Shown here in pieces: positions 34,300-47,029 of a stretch of DNA of 64,000 nt; position 1 is the first letter of the stretch, and every line of letters starts with the position of its first letter. The notes beneath the pieces were generated by a model. It had not been told where the DNA came from, ran no database searches, and saw only the letters and a program-made list of their open reading frames with translations. The position numbers were made by a program, and so were the translations under genes. The DNA lies in contig WELB01000010.1 in NCBI GenBank assembly GCA_009602725.1, positions 756,965 through 820,964 of the forward strand, given 5' to 3'. This DNA comes from Spirogloea muscicola. Lineage: Eukaryota; Streptophyta; Zygnematophyceae; Spirogloeales; Spirogloeaceae.

Positions 34300-37200
34300 C
34301 GCAGCCGCCTTCTAAGCAGACATCTTCGCAGCTTCACCCATTCATGGGCCGCCCACTGTGCTACTAGCATGCAGGACCAGGATGATGGGCTTTTGTTCAT
34401 TGTACTGAAGACCCCTGGTGAGGTCCCCGTGTTCAACAACCCGTCAGCCTGCGAGATCGCCTGGGCGACTGTTCAATACCATTCATCTATATGCCCCAGG
34501 ACAGCCCTGCGCGAGCAGAGAGCTGCTCAAGTCCGGGGCGACTGATTATACGTAGCCATTGCTTATAGAGGACAGGGCCATGAGGCCCTGATTCACCCGG
34601 CTGGCTTCGGCCGGGGTCGACTCAGAGAAAGCTTAGTACACAGGCTTGTGGTCACCAGACTAGGGCCCCTCCAGCTGCCTTTTAAGGACAGCTGACAGTC
34701 CGCGTTTGGCAGAGCGAGCATGGAGCAGGACGCGAAGCTGTGGGGGCTCAGCCATCCGCCTCGCCTTTCCTCCACGCGGTCTCTTTCGTTATCTCCACTA
34801 TGTTCCAGTAGGTTCCCAAGGGCCATGGTGGTGCGCGTCAGCCACCTCTAGCCAGTGTGAATGCGCCAATCCTGGAGCACGTCTTGTTCAAACAGTGGGT
34901 ACTTGAGTTTGTCGGCCGAACTGCAGCCTAGGCCAGCGGTCTTGCTGGCCGTGTATCTTGACATTCATCACACCATGTGGGCTTGGTCACTAAGCCACTA
35001 CTAGTCCACAGGGCCGGTAGAGGTAGACGCTTCGGGGCATGAGCGGCGTTCTGGGGCCTTTTGTAAGGCATGATTCGGCCTCCCTATCATATTCATGCGC
35101 GCCTTGCTCTTCCAAGGGTGACTGACGGGCGGTGAAGCTGGCGACGGGCCGCGGCTGCTCTGGCGGCGTCGCCGTGGGCGAGGCGGAGCCGGCGCGTGCA
35201 AGCAGCGGGAGGCCGGTGGGGCGGGGGCCACCTGGGGCGGGCGGCGCTCCGACCGTGCGGGGAGCCCGAGCGAGGCGGCGGCAGACGCGAGGGGACCGTC
35301 AGCTGTGATGACGGCGGGGGGGCTTTCCCTGTCCCCCGCTCGAGGTGCAGCCCGCGATGGGAGGCGGGATCTACGGCGGAGGAGGCGGCGGCGGCGGCGG
35401 CCGCACCGCGGCGTGCCGCCACGCGGCNGGGAGCGCGGCCTAGTGGGCGGAGGCGGCGGGGGAAAGGAGGAAAGGCAACGGGCGCGCCGCCCCCCCCCCA
35501 CGGCGCCGGCGCCGCGGGAGCCGGGGCCTGGCGCACCACTCCCCCCCCGCCCCCTTCTGTGCCGTAGTACCCCCGTCTCGGCCTGCTGGGCCGCTGCCAA
35601 GCCCGCCGTCCTTACTGGGGTGCCCCATGGCGCCGTGTCGCGCCGCCAACCCCTCCCGCCCGCTCGCTCCCTTCGCCTCCGCTTCATGCGCACCGCCCGC
35701 CGTCTCGTCGTCCCCTCCTGGGCTGGCCTTCCACGGCCGTCGCCCCCCTTCTTCCTCTCGGAGGAATCTCTGAGCTTCTCTGGTCACTTCGTTCACGTTT
35801 TCTCCGGGCTGGTCAATGACAGCTATCGCCCTCGCCTGGAAGAGACTTTCTTCTGGGGCTGGCCTTCCACGGCCGTCGCCCGTCTTCTGGACAGGTTCGG
35901 TCGGAAGCACTCTTTGACTAGCGGGGAGACATCGGCTCTCGTGGCGTGGTCGGGGCGAGAAGCCGCGCGGTGCGCATGCTCTGAGCTGGAGGCCAAAGCA
36001 GCTAGTACAGTCTGTCAACATGAACAGTGAACAGTCCAAGAGGCGGACAGGGAACGGATTGCGGCGGCGCGACAGACTGACGCGCGGGAAGGCCGGGCTG
36101 GCGGTCTCGGGCTGGTCGGGTGGTGTCACACCGTCTGAATCATTTGTCTCCTACTACTCCTGGAGAAGCTCGAGTCGCCCCGAAACCTGCTCACCACTGT
36201 TAACAGATGGCGCGCGGTGCGCATTGAAGAAAAGCCAAATCAAGTCGCTCTACCGTTCCGGCAAAAGCGGATGCAAGGTATGCAAGAGGTCCGGGACGGG
36301 ACACGGTACCCCAAAAGTACGACAGCCGCCCACTCTCCAGTATTATTGGTCATGTGTCTGTCTTAGACGCACTCATTACGATCACTTAGCCCCACTGCAG
36401 GCTGCCGGGTTTCAGGCCTTTTCGTCGGATTGATCGGCTTCGGTGTTCTACGTTTGCGTCACAGTGTCCAATGTCGTCCCGATTCGGCCTCCTGGAGCTC
36501 CAGCACCATCTCAGCGCACCAGCTCTCCTTTGCACATACAATCGCCTGAACAATATCGGCCTGGCCTCCCTTTCATATCATGCACACACGGCGCGCCTCC
36601 CCTTTTGAATAGCCGACTCCCTAATGTAAGACAGGACAATGTCGTTGGTACTGGTGCAATCTAGTCACACCTCCTGGCTTAGCATTGGGCACAAGCATAA
36701 TCGCCTGTCGTGCACAGCCGCACCATGGTGGGCGAAGCCCCCAGATGTGGTGCTGGTGCGGCGCTGGTGCACAGGAAGCTCGCTGTATTGGCCAATTGCT
36801 AACAGGTGGCTGTCCGTGTTGACACTGTCCCTCAGAGGCAGTTTGGGTTGGTAATTGCTGTGAGTATATGTCGAGCGAGACTGTCCACATCCGTATCCAT
36901 CCCTATCCGTATCCATTCTTCTCGGGGCGGCGCCCTTCACAGCCACCGCCTCCTTCTGTAGGTCTTAAGATGTGCTTGCCTTTGTACTTGGCCATTTGGC
37001 CTTCGTTTGTTTCAAATACACGAAATCTTTTCTTCTGCAGTAGCCATCTATCTTGTTTGAGAGGCCTGAGCTAGCGAACAGGCAAAGAGGCAATCAGGCA
37101 AAGCGCTTGCTGCCGCTTATATGTGTCCGGTGGCCTCTAGTCTGGTGCTGCATCAGGCCTTCGCCTTTCCTGGCTGGCTCGAGCTCATGCCCAACTTGAG

Positions 37201-39302
37201 ATCGTGTGCTATCCGGCCGGCCCCACACGCAGACACACAGGCACTGCCACTCATTGGGAGCCCAGTTCATCATTCCAACTGCTGTCAAATAGGGGTTTTG
37301 AGCTAAGTCCGAATATCGCTGTCTTGGCGAAATTCGTCCTCCATACTACGGTGGCCACCTTTCCAGCGCACCATATCTTTGGCTGGCCGCAAAGAGCCCC
37401 TCCAACTCCGCACAGAGCCTCTCCACACTGATATCCTTTGCCTCCGCAAAGAGCCTCTCCACACTGACACCCTTTGGCTGGTTTGGAAGAAGCCTTGTCT
37501 TATTCTGCTCCTTCCATACCTCTGCAGCGCTCTTGGCTAATCATCACCGTAATAGGCGCGCTCCAAGCCAGACCATTGGCTTCCATGGTGGTGCTCCGGC
37601 TCCACAAGAGCCTGTCGGATTGTATGTGCTCACTCGTGGGTTCTGAGGTCTCGCTTCAGCTGGCTTTGGCACCGTTATCTTGTCACCAGTAGCATAGGGC
37701 TTCGCTTTATGTGACCCAAATTTCTGAATGTGCTCTTTCTTGAACAAGCTTTCAAACGGTGTGTTGGCTTGATTTGGCCTCCCTCTATATTCAGGCACAC
37801 AGCGCTTATTCTTTTTCATTCCTGTGGTACAACCCCAGCTCGTCTCTATTTGCCATCCGGTATTTGGGCTTCAGTTAGCGACCTCTATGTGCTGACTCGT
37901 GGTTACTAAGCGGGTCAGCTTAGCAGGTGACGTACATTGTCAATGTGCTTGCCTTTGTACTTGGCCACACAGGCCCTCCATCTCTTAACACACTCCATTC
38001 GCCCTCCTATCCGCGGCGGAAGTAGGTGATCCGTCTGCCATGTCAACGTCATGGGCCTCGTCCTCATGCCCCGCGTCTCCGGCCTCCGCCGCGGTGTTTA
38101 AAGAAGGCGCGTGATGCGCATGAAGTGACTTGATGCCAAGGGGAGCCAGTACACTGTTCAGGCACAGGTTATTGCAAGGAATGGGGGCTACACAAACTGA
38201 AGCCCTAGGCCAACAGGGGAACAAAGCCAAACCACAGCTCAAAGGGGACTTCAGTCCCCATGAGTGAGTACCAGCAATCCCGACATGCTGAGTTGAGGAG
38301 CCGGAAAAACCGCCATGGAAGCCAGTGGCAAGCCCACCTCCAGTACGTGGATATATGGTCAAAGCCTGGGAGCGCTGCCCAATGAGTAAGAGCCGCATTT
38401 TGTGATATGCAACCAGCCCTTGGTACACTAAATGTACCCCAATCTGCCCTCCGACTACGACGGCATGCATCATCCAGCTGTTGAGGGGCCTCCGCAGGCT
38501 CCAAGGGGAAGGGGCAAGCAAAGAAGCTTCTCCCTCTCCTTAAGAAGGCGATAAGAAAACAAGCGCTTTGCAATTGGGGCGATGGCAAAGAAAGTGTTAG
38601 GCCCAAACCGGTGGGTTAAGGCCCGAGGGGTCAAGAGGGGCGAGGACATGGGCATAGCGCTTGCCTATTCCGAGCACTGTCCATTCTTACAACCTATGTC
38701 AGGGCCTCCTGCCATTCGTTCTTTCTGGGCTGGCCATTCACGGGCACTGCCCCCTTCAGGAAGAGCTTCCTCCCCCCTGCAGGAGCAACTTATCGGCCTC
38801 TCTCTGCTGTGAACTTCCACCATCAGAATCTGGAGCCCCTCAGGGTCAGCAGCAACCAAGCCCCATCCCAACCCCCGGGTAATCCTGACTTGCACGGGCC
38901 GAGAACGTTGACCACAACCTGTATCCCAACGTTTTGACCGGTGTGACATGCAAGAGGTCCAAGGCTGGACAGGGTAACCCACAACAGCCGCTTGGTCCCC
39001 AATATCCGTGTTCGAAATTCATAAACAATCCGCTGATCAATCTCTTCTGTATAGCCAACCCACCTCATCACGCAGCAACAATTGCTCACGGAGACACCCT
39101 CCTGACATGCACGTCAGCACTCTGACCACAGCCGTACTTGTTCAAGCAATGACACCCAATGCCCAAGAGCAGACAAACACCCACGTACTCGACACAAGGA
39201 GATTGAAGAAATACAGGTGGCACCTGTGGACCCCCTGCCCAGTTCCAATTGCATCCTGTCACAGCCAAGCACTGAATGGGCTTGACACCAGGTTGTAGCA
39301 CC
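34300..39302. other. Repeat-rich intergenic region with orphan GC island
   Basis: No gene was recognised in 5 kb. A GC island with one unresolved base (35428) lies at 35120-35560 and resembles the gene-start islands, but no following exons were found. LINE tails of the LTRG type lie on the plus strand at about 37605-37650 and 37868-37907; the second (SVSDLYVLTRGY, stop) is followed by the subfamily B 3' UTR to about 37975. Modules with cctggaagagact (35845), tgtgcttgcctttgtacttg (36972) and ggccattcacgg (38722) are further copies of dispersed repeats. The 34300-35100 part is plain, with no features seen. Confidence 0.5.
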
Positions 39303-42300
39303 TCAATGCTGAGAAAGCTCATGCCCTTCCTCCTCAGCGGTTTCACCTGTCCAGTCTGCCAGAGGTCCAAAGCCCGCACGGATGTGCTGAAATCTGAGCC
39401 AGCCTGTGAGTGGCACTTTGTGCCACACACTCTCAGGCAGCAACCCCTGAACGTATGCGAAGTAAACACGTAAGCGTCATGATTGTAATCAACTTATTCA
39501 ATGCTTGCTTTGCTGTGCTTTACTTTGTTTTACTCAGTACTTCTCAAGATGAAGTGCTCTTGCAAGATGCACACTCTGCATGGCTTCCTTCTGCCTAGCA
39601 AGCAGCCGTCCAATGCTTAGCAGTCAGTGGAGAGTGCCTGCAGAGAAAGTGCAGGCAACTTGTCTGAGTCACGTGCTCACCTTGCTGGCCAAGTACGCCA
39701 TGCAACCAAAAATGCACGTCACTGTGCCAAGAATGATGCAAACGGTGGAAAACCACCAAGCTAAGCTTTTGCCACCCCGAGAAATACGAATATATCTGCC
39801 CACTCTGGATAGGGAACCGCTGCACACATCCCCTGGTACAAATCTCTGTCGAGAATCCGCATATGCATATTCTCCAGCACTGATGATGGAACAGCTAGCT
39901 GTTGGTACGAAGCCATCCATGAGGACACAAGTATGGTTACCCTCTATACCAACATCCTGGTACCCAAAGTCACACTGATAATCGCTCACTGTGCATGGAC
40001 AGCTCGTAGTCACCAGCGGAGGCCGTACATAATATTCGGTATTCCAGCACTTGGAGCTGCGGACCTGCATGTCAAAGGTATGGATAAAAGAAAATCTATG
40101 ACAAGGCGACTTGAATCCTGGCTGCCAATCAACTGTGCATTTGCCTAGACGAATAATGTCAGGCAATCCTTTTGTGGGTTTTAGGGTTCACTGCCCTAGC
40201 TCAAGTTTGACCCAAGCCGAGCAGGCTGGCCACATGAGAGTGAAGGACACGAATATACAAGGACCTGGCTTCTGCAGAGAACGGCACATTAAAAATGATG
40301 TGTTTTGTAATCAATGAGATGCAAAGACCTACGATTCGTACTGTCTTATTTTGGATTCAGGAATAAGGAAGATCAATACGCTTCCCACAGAGTCTGAAAC
40401 GGCAGAGTGCGACCAAGATACCTGCCGTTGCAGTGTGACATTCTGGCCGAGAGGGCAACCTGGAAGGAACCAGTTCTCATAATCCGAGGCATTGCACTCT
40501 CTGTAGTCCCTATTGTCCTCCACGAAATCCAAGGGAACAATCACCTCCCTGCCAGTCGCATGGGAGGTGCCTCTGTGACCGTGCACCAAGAACTTCCTGC
40601 CTGCACCGTCTGGCTCAACCCGAATGTTGAAAACTGTCATAGGCCCCCCCGCGAAATACGTTGCAGTCCAACTCAGCCCTTCATCCAGAGAGTACTCCAC
40701 CTTGTCAGTGATGCCCTGCAACACATGGGTGGCAATCAGAAAGGAAGATTCAAGAAATGATCATTACGTCGTTAGCGCCACAATCTCAAGTGTTGCATTA
40801 CACCTGGCAGGCTTGAAGTGCAAAATGTAGAGCAGTTCAAGGATCTAAGCATGAACTTCGTACTAACCTGCATCCAATGCTGTGCCATCACTATAACCCC
40901 GCCAGAGTCACCAAATTCGAAGATCTGGGGTCCCTTGGCAACCTCCTCCCACACTTGGCCCGCATCCCTGGACAGGTACGTGTTCACGATGTTGTCCTCG
41001 AAAAGATACTGCCCAACATTCCCGGCCGCCATGATGATGCCCGGCGCCGACGCGTGCGCATAAAGAAACGGCAGGTAGGCCAGGCCCAGGCTGCTGGCGC
41101 CATGCAAATGCAGAGAGCACCCCTCCTCCAGCTTACAGTTGAGCTTCTTTCCATCCCTGTCTACTTGTGGTGCAGACACATTGCTCCACCTGTTAGATAG
41201 ATATCAGGAAGCGTGCTTTGTTGAGCCACCCAGGCGAATAAGTGTTTGAGAACAAGGGGAACCAGCCGCTATCATCACCGTGACAGTTAATGTATTCGGT
41301 AACACCAGACCAGCAATTACTTGGCCATGGATTGCTTAATCCTTACAGAGACAACAATGAAAAGGATATATCGTACCTTCACCTTCCTGACTACGAGACA
41401 GGTAGAGATGCAGAGATGCTCAGCTTACTTGTTGCCATTGTCATAGCTGATCAATGTGGTGGACTTTGCGACAAGACTATGGATAGGCCGCCAAGTCTGC
41501 TTCCCTGTGTCCTGATCACGGTAAAATGACAGCAGATAGAAGTGGCATCAAAAGCCACCCACGCAGTCAGTCTAATTGGCACGTCTTGAACAATGTGGAA
41601 GACTAGGTCAAAGGCAGAGAGGACCAACACACCAGAAATCCATTAGGCAGGACGAATTTCAATGACCTAAACCTTAGTGATACCCAGATTACAGTCTTAC
41701 CTCCTGTTCTTCGCCAGGGCTAGTCGGCAGCAACTGATTTGCAATATATACGCCAGGAAGCCCCTGCAAGGTCAAGCACTGCGTTGTTATCCTTCCAATT
41801 CTAAAATGGGTGAGAAGGGAAGGCGGAAGGGCGTCTATTGTGCTTATTATTGAGGAGGAGACATGTAGCATTCCTCCTTCCATTACTCCTTCTCCCTTAT
41901 AATTGTCACTGCATCTCGCCATGTAACACACACGCTACATGATCACCTAACAGGGTGCCAGTCCGGACACTCAGATAATCAGGAAGAGAAGAGCTGGGCA
42001 TCAGTTGCGGCGAAAGGAAAACTGCCTGGACCGAGAGTCCTTGCCTTGACTGACACAAAATCAGTGGCGCTCTGTACAGAACCAGTCGTTTTGCTCAGGG
42101 CGACTGTGAAGAGCGTGTGGTTCACATCGCTGACGAGGACAGCGCCCTGCCTCCGGTTCTCCCATGGGTCATAGCTGGCGTGGTCGAGGCTGATAAAAGC
42201 AGCAGTGGGATTGACATCGACAATTGAGTATGACTTTGCTGCTACAGGATAGGGGAAGCAAGCATCTGTGAATGTGTAACCCCGATCAGAGCTGATTTTG

Positions 42301-45300
42301 AGCCTGATGCCTTGGCCGGTGGCACCAAGGCGCCTGTCACAGTGCTCTGCCACAGCCTGGCAACAAAGTAGAATATGCATTAGCAATTAAGTGTGCAAGC
42401 GGCACAGGGCCAGCTCAAATTTCGAACACATTCGAGGACACAATCTAAGGTACAACGGTGCAACCATTACTACGCCAATGGAGCAGATAGCTTTCTGGGC
42501 CAAGACGAGGAGAGCCACTTTACCAAGAAAAGGAGGTGACCAGCGAACTCAAGCTCATTGCCACATGGAACAACATTTAAGTGCTTGCTTTCGAAGAAGT
42601 CCCCACTTATGACATAGTCTGCATGAGGACTCCAGGCAGCGGGCAACCCAAGTGCAAGCTGCTCCCGTACAACCTTTGTATTCTGAAAGACCGTTGCTAA
42701 GACGGTTTCCTGCATGAAGGACATAGATGGACTTTTCAACAACCTATGACGCTTTGTCAAGACCTGGCAGCAGAAACTACATTGTATGCTTCTAGTGAGG
42801 TCAGCAGATATTGGTGTGTGAGAGGGTATCACCTTCTTGTAGAGAGCGTGAGATTGTGACCTGACTGCCTGCATAAATCCAAGGACAGCAGAGGTTGTCA
42901 AGGTATGCAGCAGTAACGGCCACATCTTGATTGAAAGGGTCTGACATGTACTACATACTCCCCAACAGCCTCCTGTGACGCTTGACACAACCTGACAGTT
43001 TGTGGAGAGAAATCGAACAAGCATGCTATTTGAGAGTCAGGAGAAAGCATGAGAAGCCATAATGCTGTGACTCTATGCCATGGTGCAGTTATCCCGCTAT
43101 GGTCCATCAATCTCATCTCCACAGGACGAGCTATATGAAGGTTTGGAGCAGCAGCAGCAGCAAAGAAGAAACAGGAAGAGGCACTGAGGGGCACAGAGGA
43201 TTAAGTAGTCTTACATCACTCCACGCCCAATCAAAGTCAAGGAATCCTAAAAGTCGACCCTACACAAGTTATTCTAAAGTGCAGTCAGATCTAGCTGCGA
43301 CCCTCGGCACAGCATTCTTGGCGCTGCCATCATGATGTGAAAGAAACACCACATCTATATAAGTCAGCCCCAGAGTAAAACACACTAGATCGTAAGCAGC
43401 CAAAGAGCAACACTCCCGACCAGAATCTCTCCACGAAAACTAAAAGTGCACAGCGCGTGTATTTATGTACTGGCCAGAATTGAGGACCAAGAAGCGAGCC
43501 AACCACACAGAACACAGCGCACAAAGTATATCATGCTGTAGCTACGCAAACCTGAGATTTAGTTGTCAAGTTGGTCCATGTATCTCCAAAATCCTGAGTC
43601 AAGAAAAGCTGCAATTGCCACAGACAAGTGTGCAATGCCCGCCTTTACACGTCTTGACATGCTCTAAGAGGGGCAGAGAGGCATGTCCCATGAGCGCTTC
43701 CTGAGATGCCACTCTCGGGCTTGCATGAATCTATCTAGTAGCTACTACAGAATCCCTCACTGAGCTGCTGCTCACATGATCGGCACATTGCAGCGTGTTG
43801 GAGAGCAATCCAGTGAAGCATCCACTTAAACAGACCGACACAAGCATCTGCGATGCAACCACAGAAACTTATGAGCAAGACCCTCCAATCTCCTTTATAT
43901 TGCATTTCTCATACATACTCTGAGTAGCCATGCTGCATGACCAGTACTTGCCCTTTGAACTAGGGCGCTCAACCCTTGGACTCTGGAGAAACAGCAGAAG
44001 CCAAAGAAGCTGTACACCAAGTCAAAAGAGAAGCCTCACTGCAGGACCACTATCCTGTAGGTACATAGACACCCAATCGCCGTTGGTTGCAATTGTACCC
44101 AGTTGCTCTCGGTCGGATGCCACCGGATGGCTACTTGTGTGATGTCGCCAGGGGGACCGCGGATGACTTGGTAAGTTTTTCCTGCCACATTACAAGGTTG
44201 AGCAGTAAGATCACAACAGAGCAGATAGAGACATGACTACTTCAAGCATCTGTGTCTTCTGTGCTCACTGGCAATCAAATGTGGAGGCAACAATGAAGTA
44301 CTAGTGAGTGCTGAAAGAAGAGGCTCCTGACTTGGGTATCAGTTGCATAGTGAGTATACCGCAATCCATGCTCTTCCAATGGGTCGAGTGGGTGCCCTGT
44401 AGAAAGATCTGCATGATTGCCCAAGGCTGATCAGCATGATTGACTGCATAATGTCTTAGATGCACATACCTTGCAGCTCATTGGGCAAGACTGGACAATG
44501 TTCTAGTCGGCACACCTTATTCGGTTCAGCAGGGTGGTAGTGCAATGCTTTGATGCGCTCATCTTGCCAGTCCCTGGGCAGTGTGTCATAGCCCAGGGTC
44601 ATCTTAGAGGATGGCTTTACACCAGATTGAGCTGTGAGTGGAAGCAATGAGGAGTGCAAGCATCGCCTGATGTCTGTGGTTTCGGTGTCAGTTGCTTACT
44701 CCTCATTTCCATGGAACGCCTTTGCTCCAGGTACCTGTGCTGAATTGGGCATGACAAGACCAGTCAACGTGGACGCTTTGATGGCCACTTGTCTACTAAA
44801 GGCAACTTAAGGTCATTATCTTTCTGACGATCATCAGCAATCAGACAAGCACTACCAAAAACGGTGACGACAAAGGTTGCAACTACACAGACCCAAGCAA
44901 TGCTGTAAGTCCTGGTCTTGTGACCTCCCTCCTGTAAGAGTTTCAGGATATCCTGGACAACATTTTGAATCATTTGTCCCTGGGGAGTGGGACCAGTTGG
45001 GCTTCTGCACCTTGCCCATCAGATTGGGGCAGGGAATGACCTGGCCGTCTGCAACTTGGTTCTGCCACGTCGAACCTCCATTCTCAGAGCGGTAGAGGTT
45101 GCCTGAGAAGGCCAGTGCAAAGACAATCTGCACATCACGCAATCTACGAGTATGAGGATGCATTCCCGCCAGGGTGCATCAGTCATAATCTGCAGGGTGC
45201 GCCTGGTCAATCGAGCAATGCCGGCTTGCTAGCTGCGTGCAACAAACGCAGGAGACATTGCTACCGTACCTGGTCGGACGGGCCTACCCACTGGAAGCTG

Positions 45301-45764
45301 ACAAGGTTGTCATGGAACTGCACCTGCATGAGCTAGCTCGCAAAGCTTGTCAGCATGTACCATTGCCGTGGAGAGTAACCCCACAGACAGCACGAGCTGT
45401 AAGATTGTCGGTGTTGCATAATAAAACCCGGAAATTAGGCATACAAGCAAACAAGTCTACTCCCAGGGCGTGCTGGTGACTCCATATGTACAGCTTCTTG
45501 GGGTGTTGAGGGTGCATCGAGCCACCGAAGCGGAGGGCAAGCGTCAGGGGCCGGCCCTCGAAACGAAACCCCATCACGGAGAGCTGACGACGGGCGCCCT
45601 CAGCACGTCACAGGCCATCCCGTCGAAGGTGTGCGAGGGCGGAGGAGCGTCACGAGCGGGTCTCTCACCTCGGCCTGGAGCATCAAGGGTACCTCCAGGC
45701 AGTAGACAGCCGGTGGAAAGCCATCCAGGGCCAGGAGCAGCAGCAGGCGCAGGATCGAGTGCCA
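39303..45764 (-). CDS. VPS10/sortilin-type sorting receptor, copy A
   Basis: VPS10-domain proteins are type I Golgi and endosome receptors that carry hydrolases and other cargo to lysosome or vacuole. Exons in coding order are about 45764-45669 (hydrophobic ILRLLLLLALDGFPPAVYC, a likely signal peptide), 45323-45270, 45127-45041, 44734-44700, 44573-44516, 44408-44360, 44181-44099, 43847-43776, 43608-43552, 43259-43215, 42709-42524, 42356-42051, 41763-41701, 41511-41429, 41189-40868, 40715-40422, 40064-39681 and 39446-39303 (stop TGA). Phases agree throughout. Diagnostic blocks are FALAFSGNLYRSENGGSTW, IFLQGTHSTHW, TQDFGDTWTNLT, GFLDFDWAW, GLPGVYIANQL, NTYLSRDAGQVWEEV, EFGDSGGVIV, EYSLDEGLSW and the Cys-rich SPCTV/SDYQCDFGY region, then a membrane span (FSTVCIILGTVTCIFGCMAY). 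The cytosolic tail is 47 residues. The start codon in exon 1 is unresolved. Confidence 0.9.
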
Positions 45765-46256
45765 CGGCGGCAGCAGCCGAGGCGGAGGCAGCTGGCGGGA
45801 GTGCCGCGCCAGCTGCCCCAGCGGCCGCGCGGCCGCCGTGGCGGCCGCAGGGCCCGCCACTCCCGCCACGGGGCTGTGCAAGGAGAACGGGCCGTATGGG
45901 AGGAACAGGGGCAGCCGACGTCGCAAGGCGGGATGATTGACGACCAGCCGGGCCTTTAGCGAAGGAGGCGGCTGCCACAGGAGGAATTGCCGCCGCCGCC
46001 GCCGCCGCCGCCGCAGCCGCAGGCGGAGCTGGACAGAAAGGTATTTGTGTGTCACACCGGCCCCGCATCTTTCCTGGCGGACGGGGGGGGACCGGAGGCC
46101 ACCGTGGCACCCGGCGCCCCTGAATCCCTCGGGCACCTGCCAACGTGGATAGCCAGCGTGGCAGCCCCGCTCAGCCCGCCGCCCCCGCCCCCGCCGTCAC
46201 GCCGCGCCACACGCCTATCACGCTCGCCGCTGCTGAGAACGTCGGAGGTAAGTTAG
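45765..46256. promoter_or_regulatory. GC-rich region upstream of VPS10 copy A
   Basis: The GC-rich island continues upstream of the signal-peptide exon of the minus-strand VPS10 gene and probably holds its start codon, 5' UTR and promoter. All three frames are open over long stretches because of GC richness, so no start can be chosen. The DOMON gene runs the other way from about 46.95 kb, making the two genes divergent with repeats between them. Confidence 0.4.
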
Positions 46257-46382
46257 AAGAAGTGGCTCTCCCAATGGGGGCGAGGGCCGCTGCTTAGCTC
46301 GTAGTTTGGCCCCTTCGAACCTTGTCAATTCTTTTCGGGCTGGCTTCTTACAGCCCTTGCCCCCATTGGGAGAGCCACTTCT
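46257..46382. repeat. Foldback element with 23-bp inverted ends
   Basis: The left end agaagtggctctcccaatgg (from 46257) and the right end ccattgggagagccacttct (to 46382) are reverse complements, separated by about 80 bp. The interior is the subfamily A 3' UTR in plus orientation (ccccttcgaaccttgtcaat, then tcttttcgggctggcttct). Directly after it the same interior appears in reverse (about 46397-46440), so the locus is a nested palindrome. No transposase is present. It could be a MITE-like unit or a folded-back LINE 3' end. Confidence 0.6.
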
Positions 46383-46395
46383 TCCTCTTCTGTGA

Positions 46396-46947
46396 GAAGC
46401 CAGCCCGAAAAGAATTGACAAGGTTCGAAGGGGCCAATTTACGAGCTAAGCAGCTACTAAGGGGCCTGAAGAGGCTATGGCAGAACGGGGGAGGATGGAC
46501 CACTCAGTAGTTTCGAGTGAGGAGCCAGTCCATAAAGAATTGACAAGGTTTGAAGGGGGCCAAACTACGAAGGGGCCAGAGGCGCTAGCTCTAAACTAGG
46601 GAAGGAGGAATCACTCAATAACAACGAGTGAGGAGCCTCAAAGCCGACAGACTAGCTGGCGGAAAACAATCCCCCTGATGAAAGCCAGAGGCAGCAGCGA
46701 GAGCACGGCCAGCACGCAGATGCAAAGCGTGGGCCAGGGATCGCTGAAGGGATATGGCTAGTCGCATGCGATAGACTTGGGCCAACGAGCCAGCGGCGTT
46801 GAAGTCAGCCTGCTCACCTCGCCTGCGGGACACAGCGCGTCGCACAAGCCTGGCCAGCAGGTCGAGCCACTGGGACCCGAGAGCCCCGTGCACATCCACG
46901 GCCAGGGGTATGAACTCGTCCCCAGCCGGGTGGTCAGCGTGTTTGGC
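46396..46947 (-). mobile_element. LINE-like 3' end remnant, subfamily A
   Basis: On the minus strand the frame runs from the assembly gap to a stop near 46615. It reads DEFIPLAVDVHGALGSQWLD, LLARLVRRAV, AAGSLAQVYRMRLAISLQRS, HALHLRAGRALAAASG, then SALRLLTRCY and stop. This is the longest copy of the C-terminal block in the window. Its 3' UTR (46396-46610) contains two degenerate units of the subfamily A type. The frame is open for over 100 codons, so this copy is younger than most others here, but the RT part is not in the window. Confidence 0.6.
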
Positions 46948-47029
46948 NNNNNNNNNNNNNNNNNNNNNNNNNNNNNNNNNNNNNNNNNNNNNNNNNNNNN
47001 NNNNNNNNNNNNNNNNNNNNNNNNNNNNN
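46948..47029. other. Assembly gap (82 n)
   Basis: Unknown bases separate the LINE remnant from the first visible exon of the DOMON-b561 gene. The true gap size is unknown and probably hides that gene's start codon. Confidence 0.95.

Noticed and set aside
44574-44699. A longer reading of the VPS10 A exon starting at 44666
   Set aside because: It would need a 33-bp intron. Starting at 44573 gives a 126-bp intron and an exon that matches copy B.
44764-44973. Minus frame with a membrane-span-like stretch (VVATFVVTVFGSACL)
   Set aside because: It lies in the intron between the 87-nt and 35-nt exons of VPS10 A. The paralogue has nothing equivalent, and the phases of the flanking exons already join.
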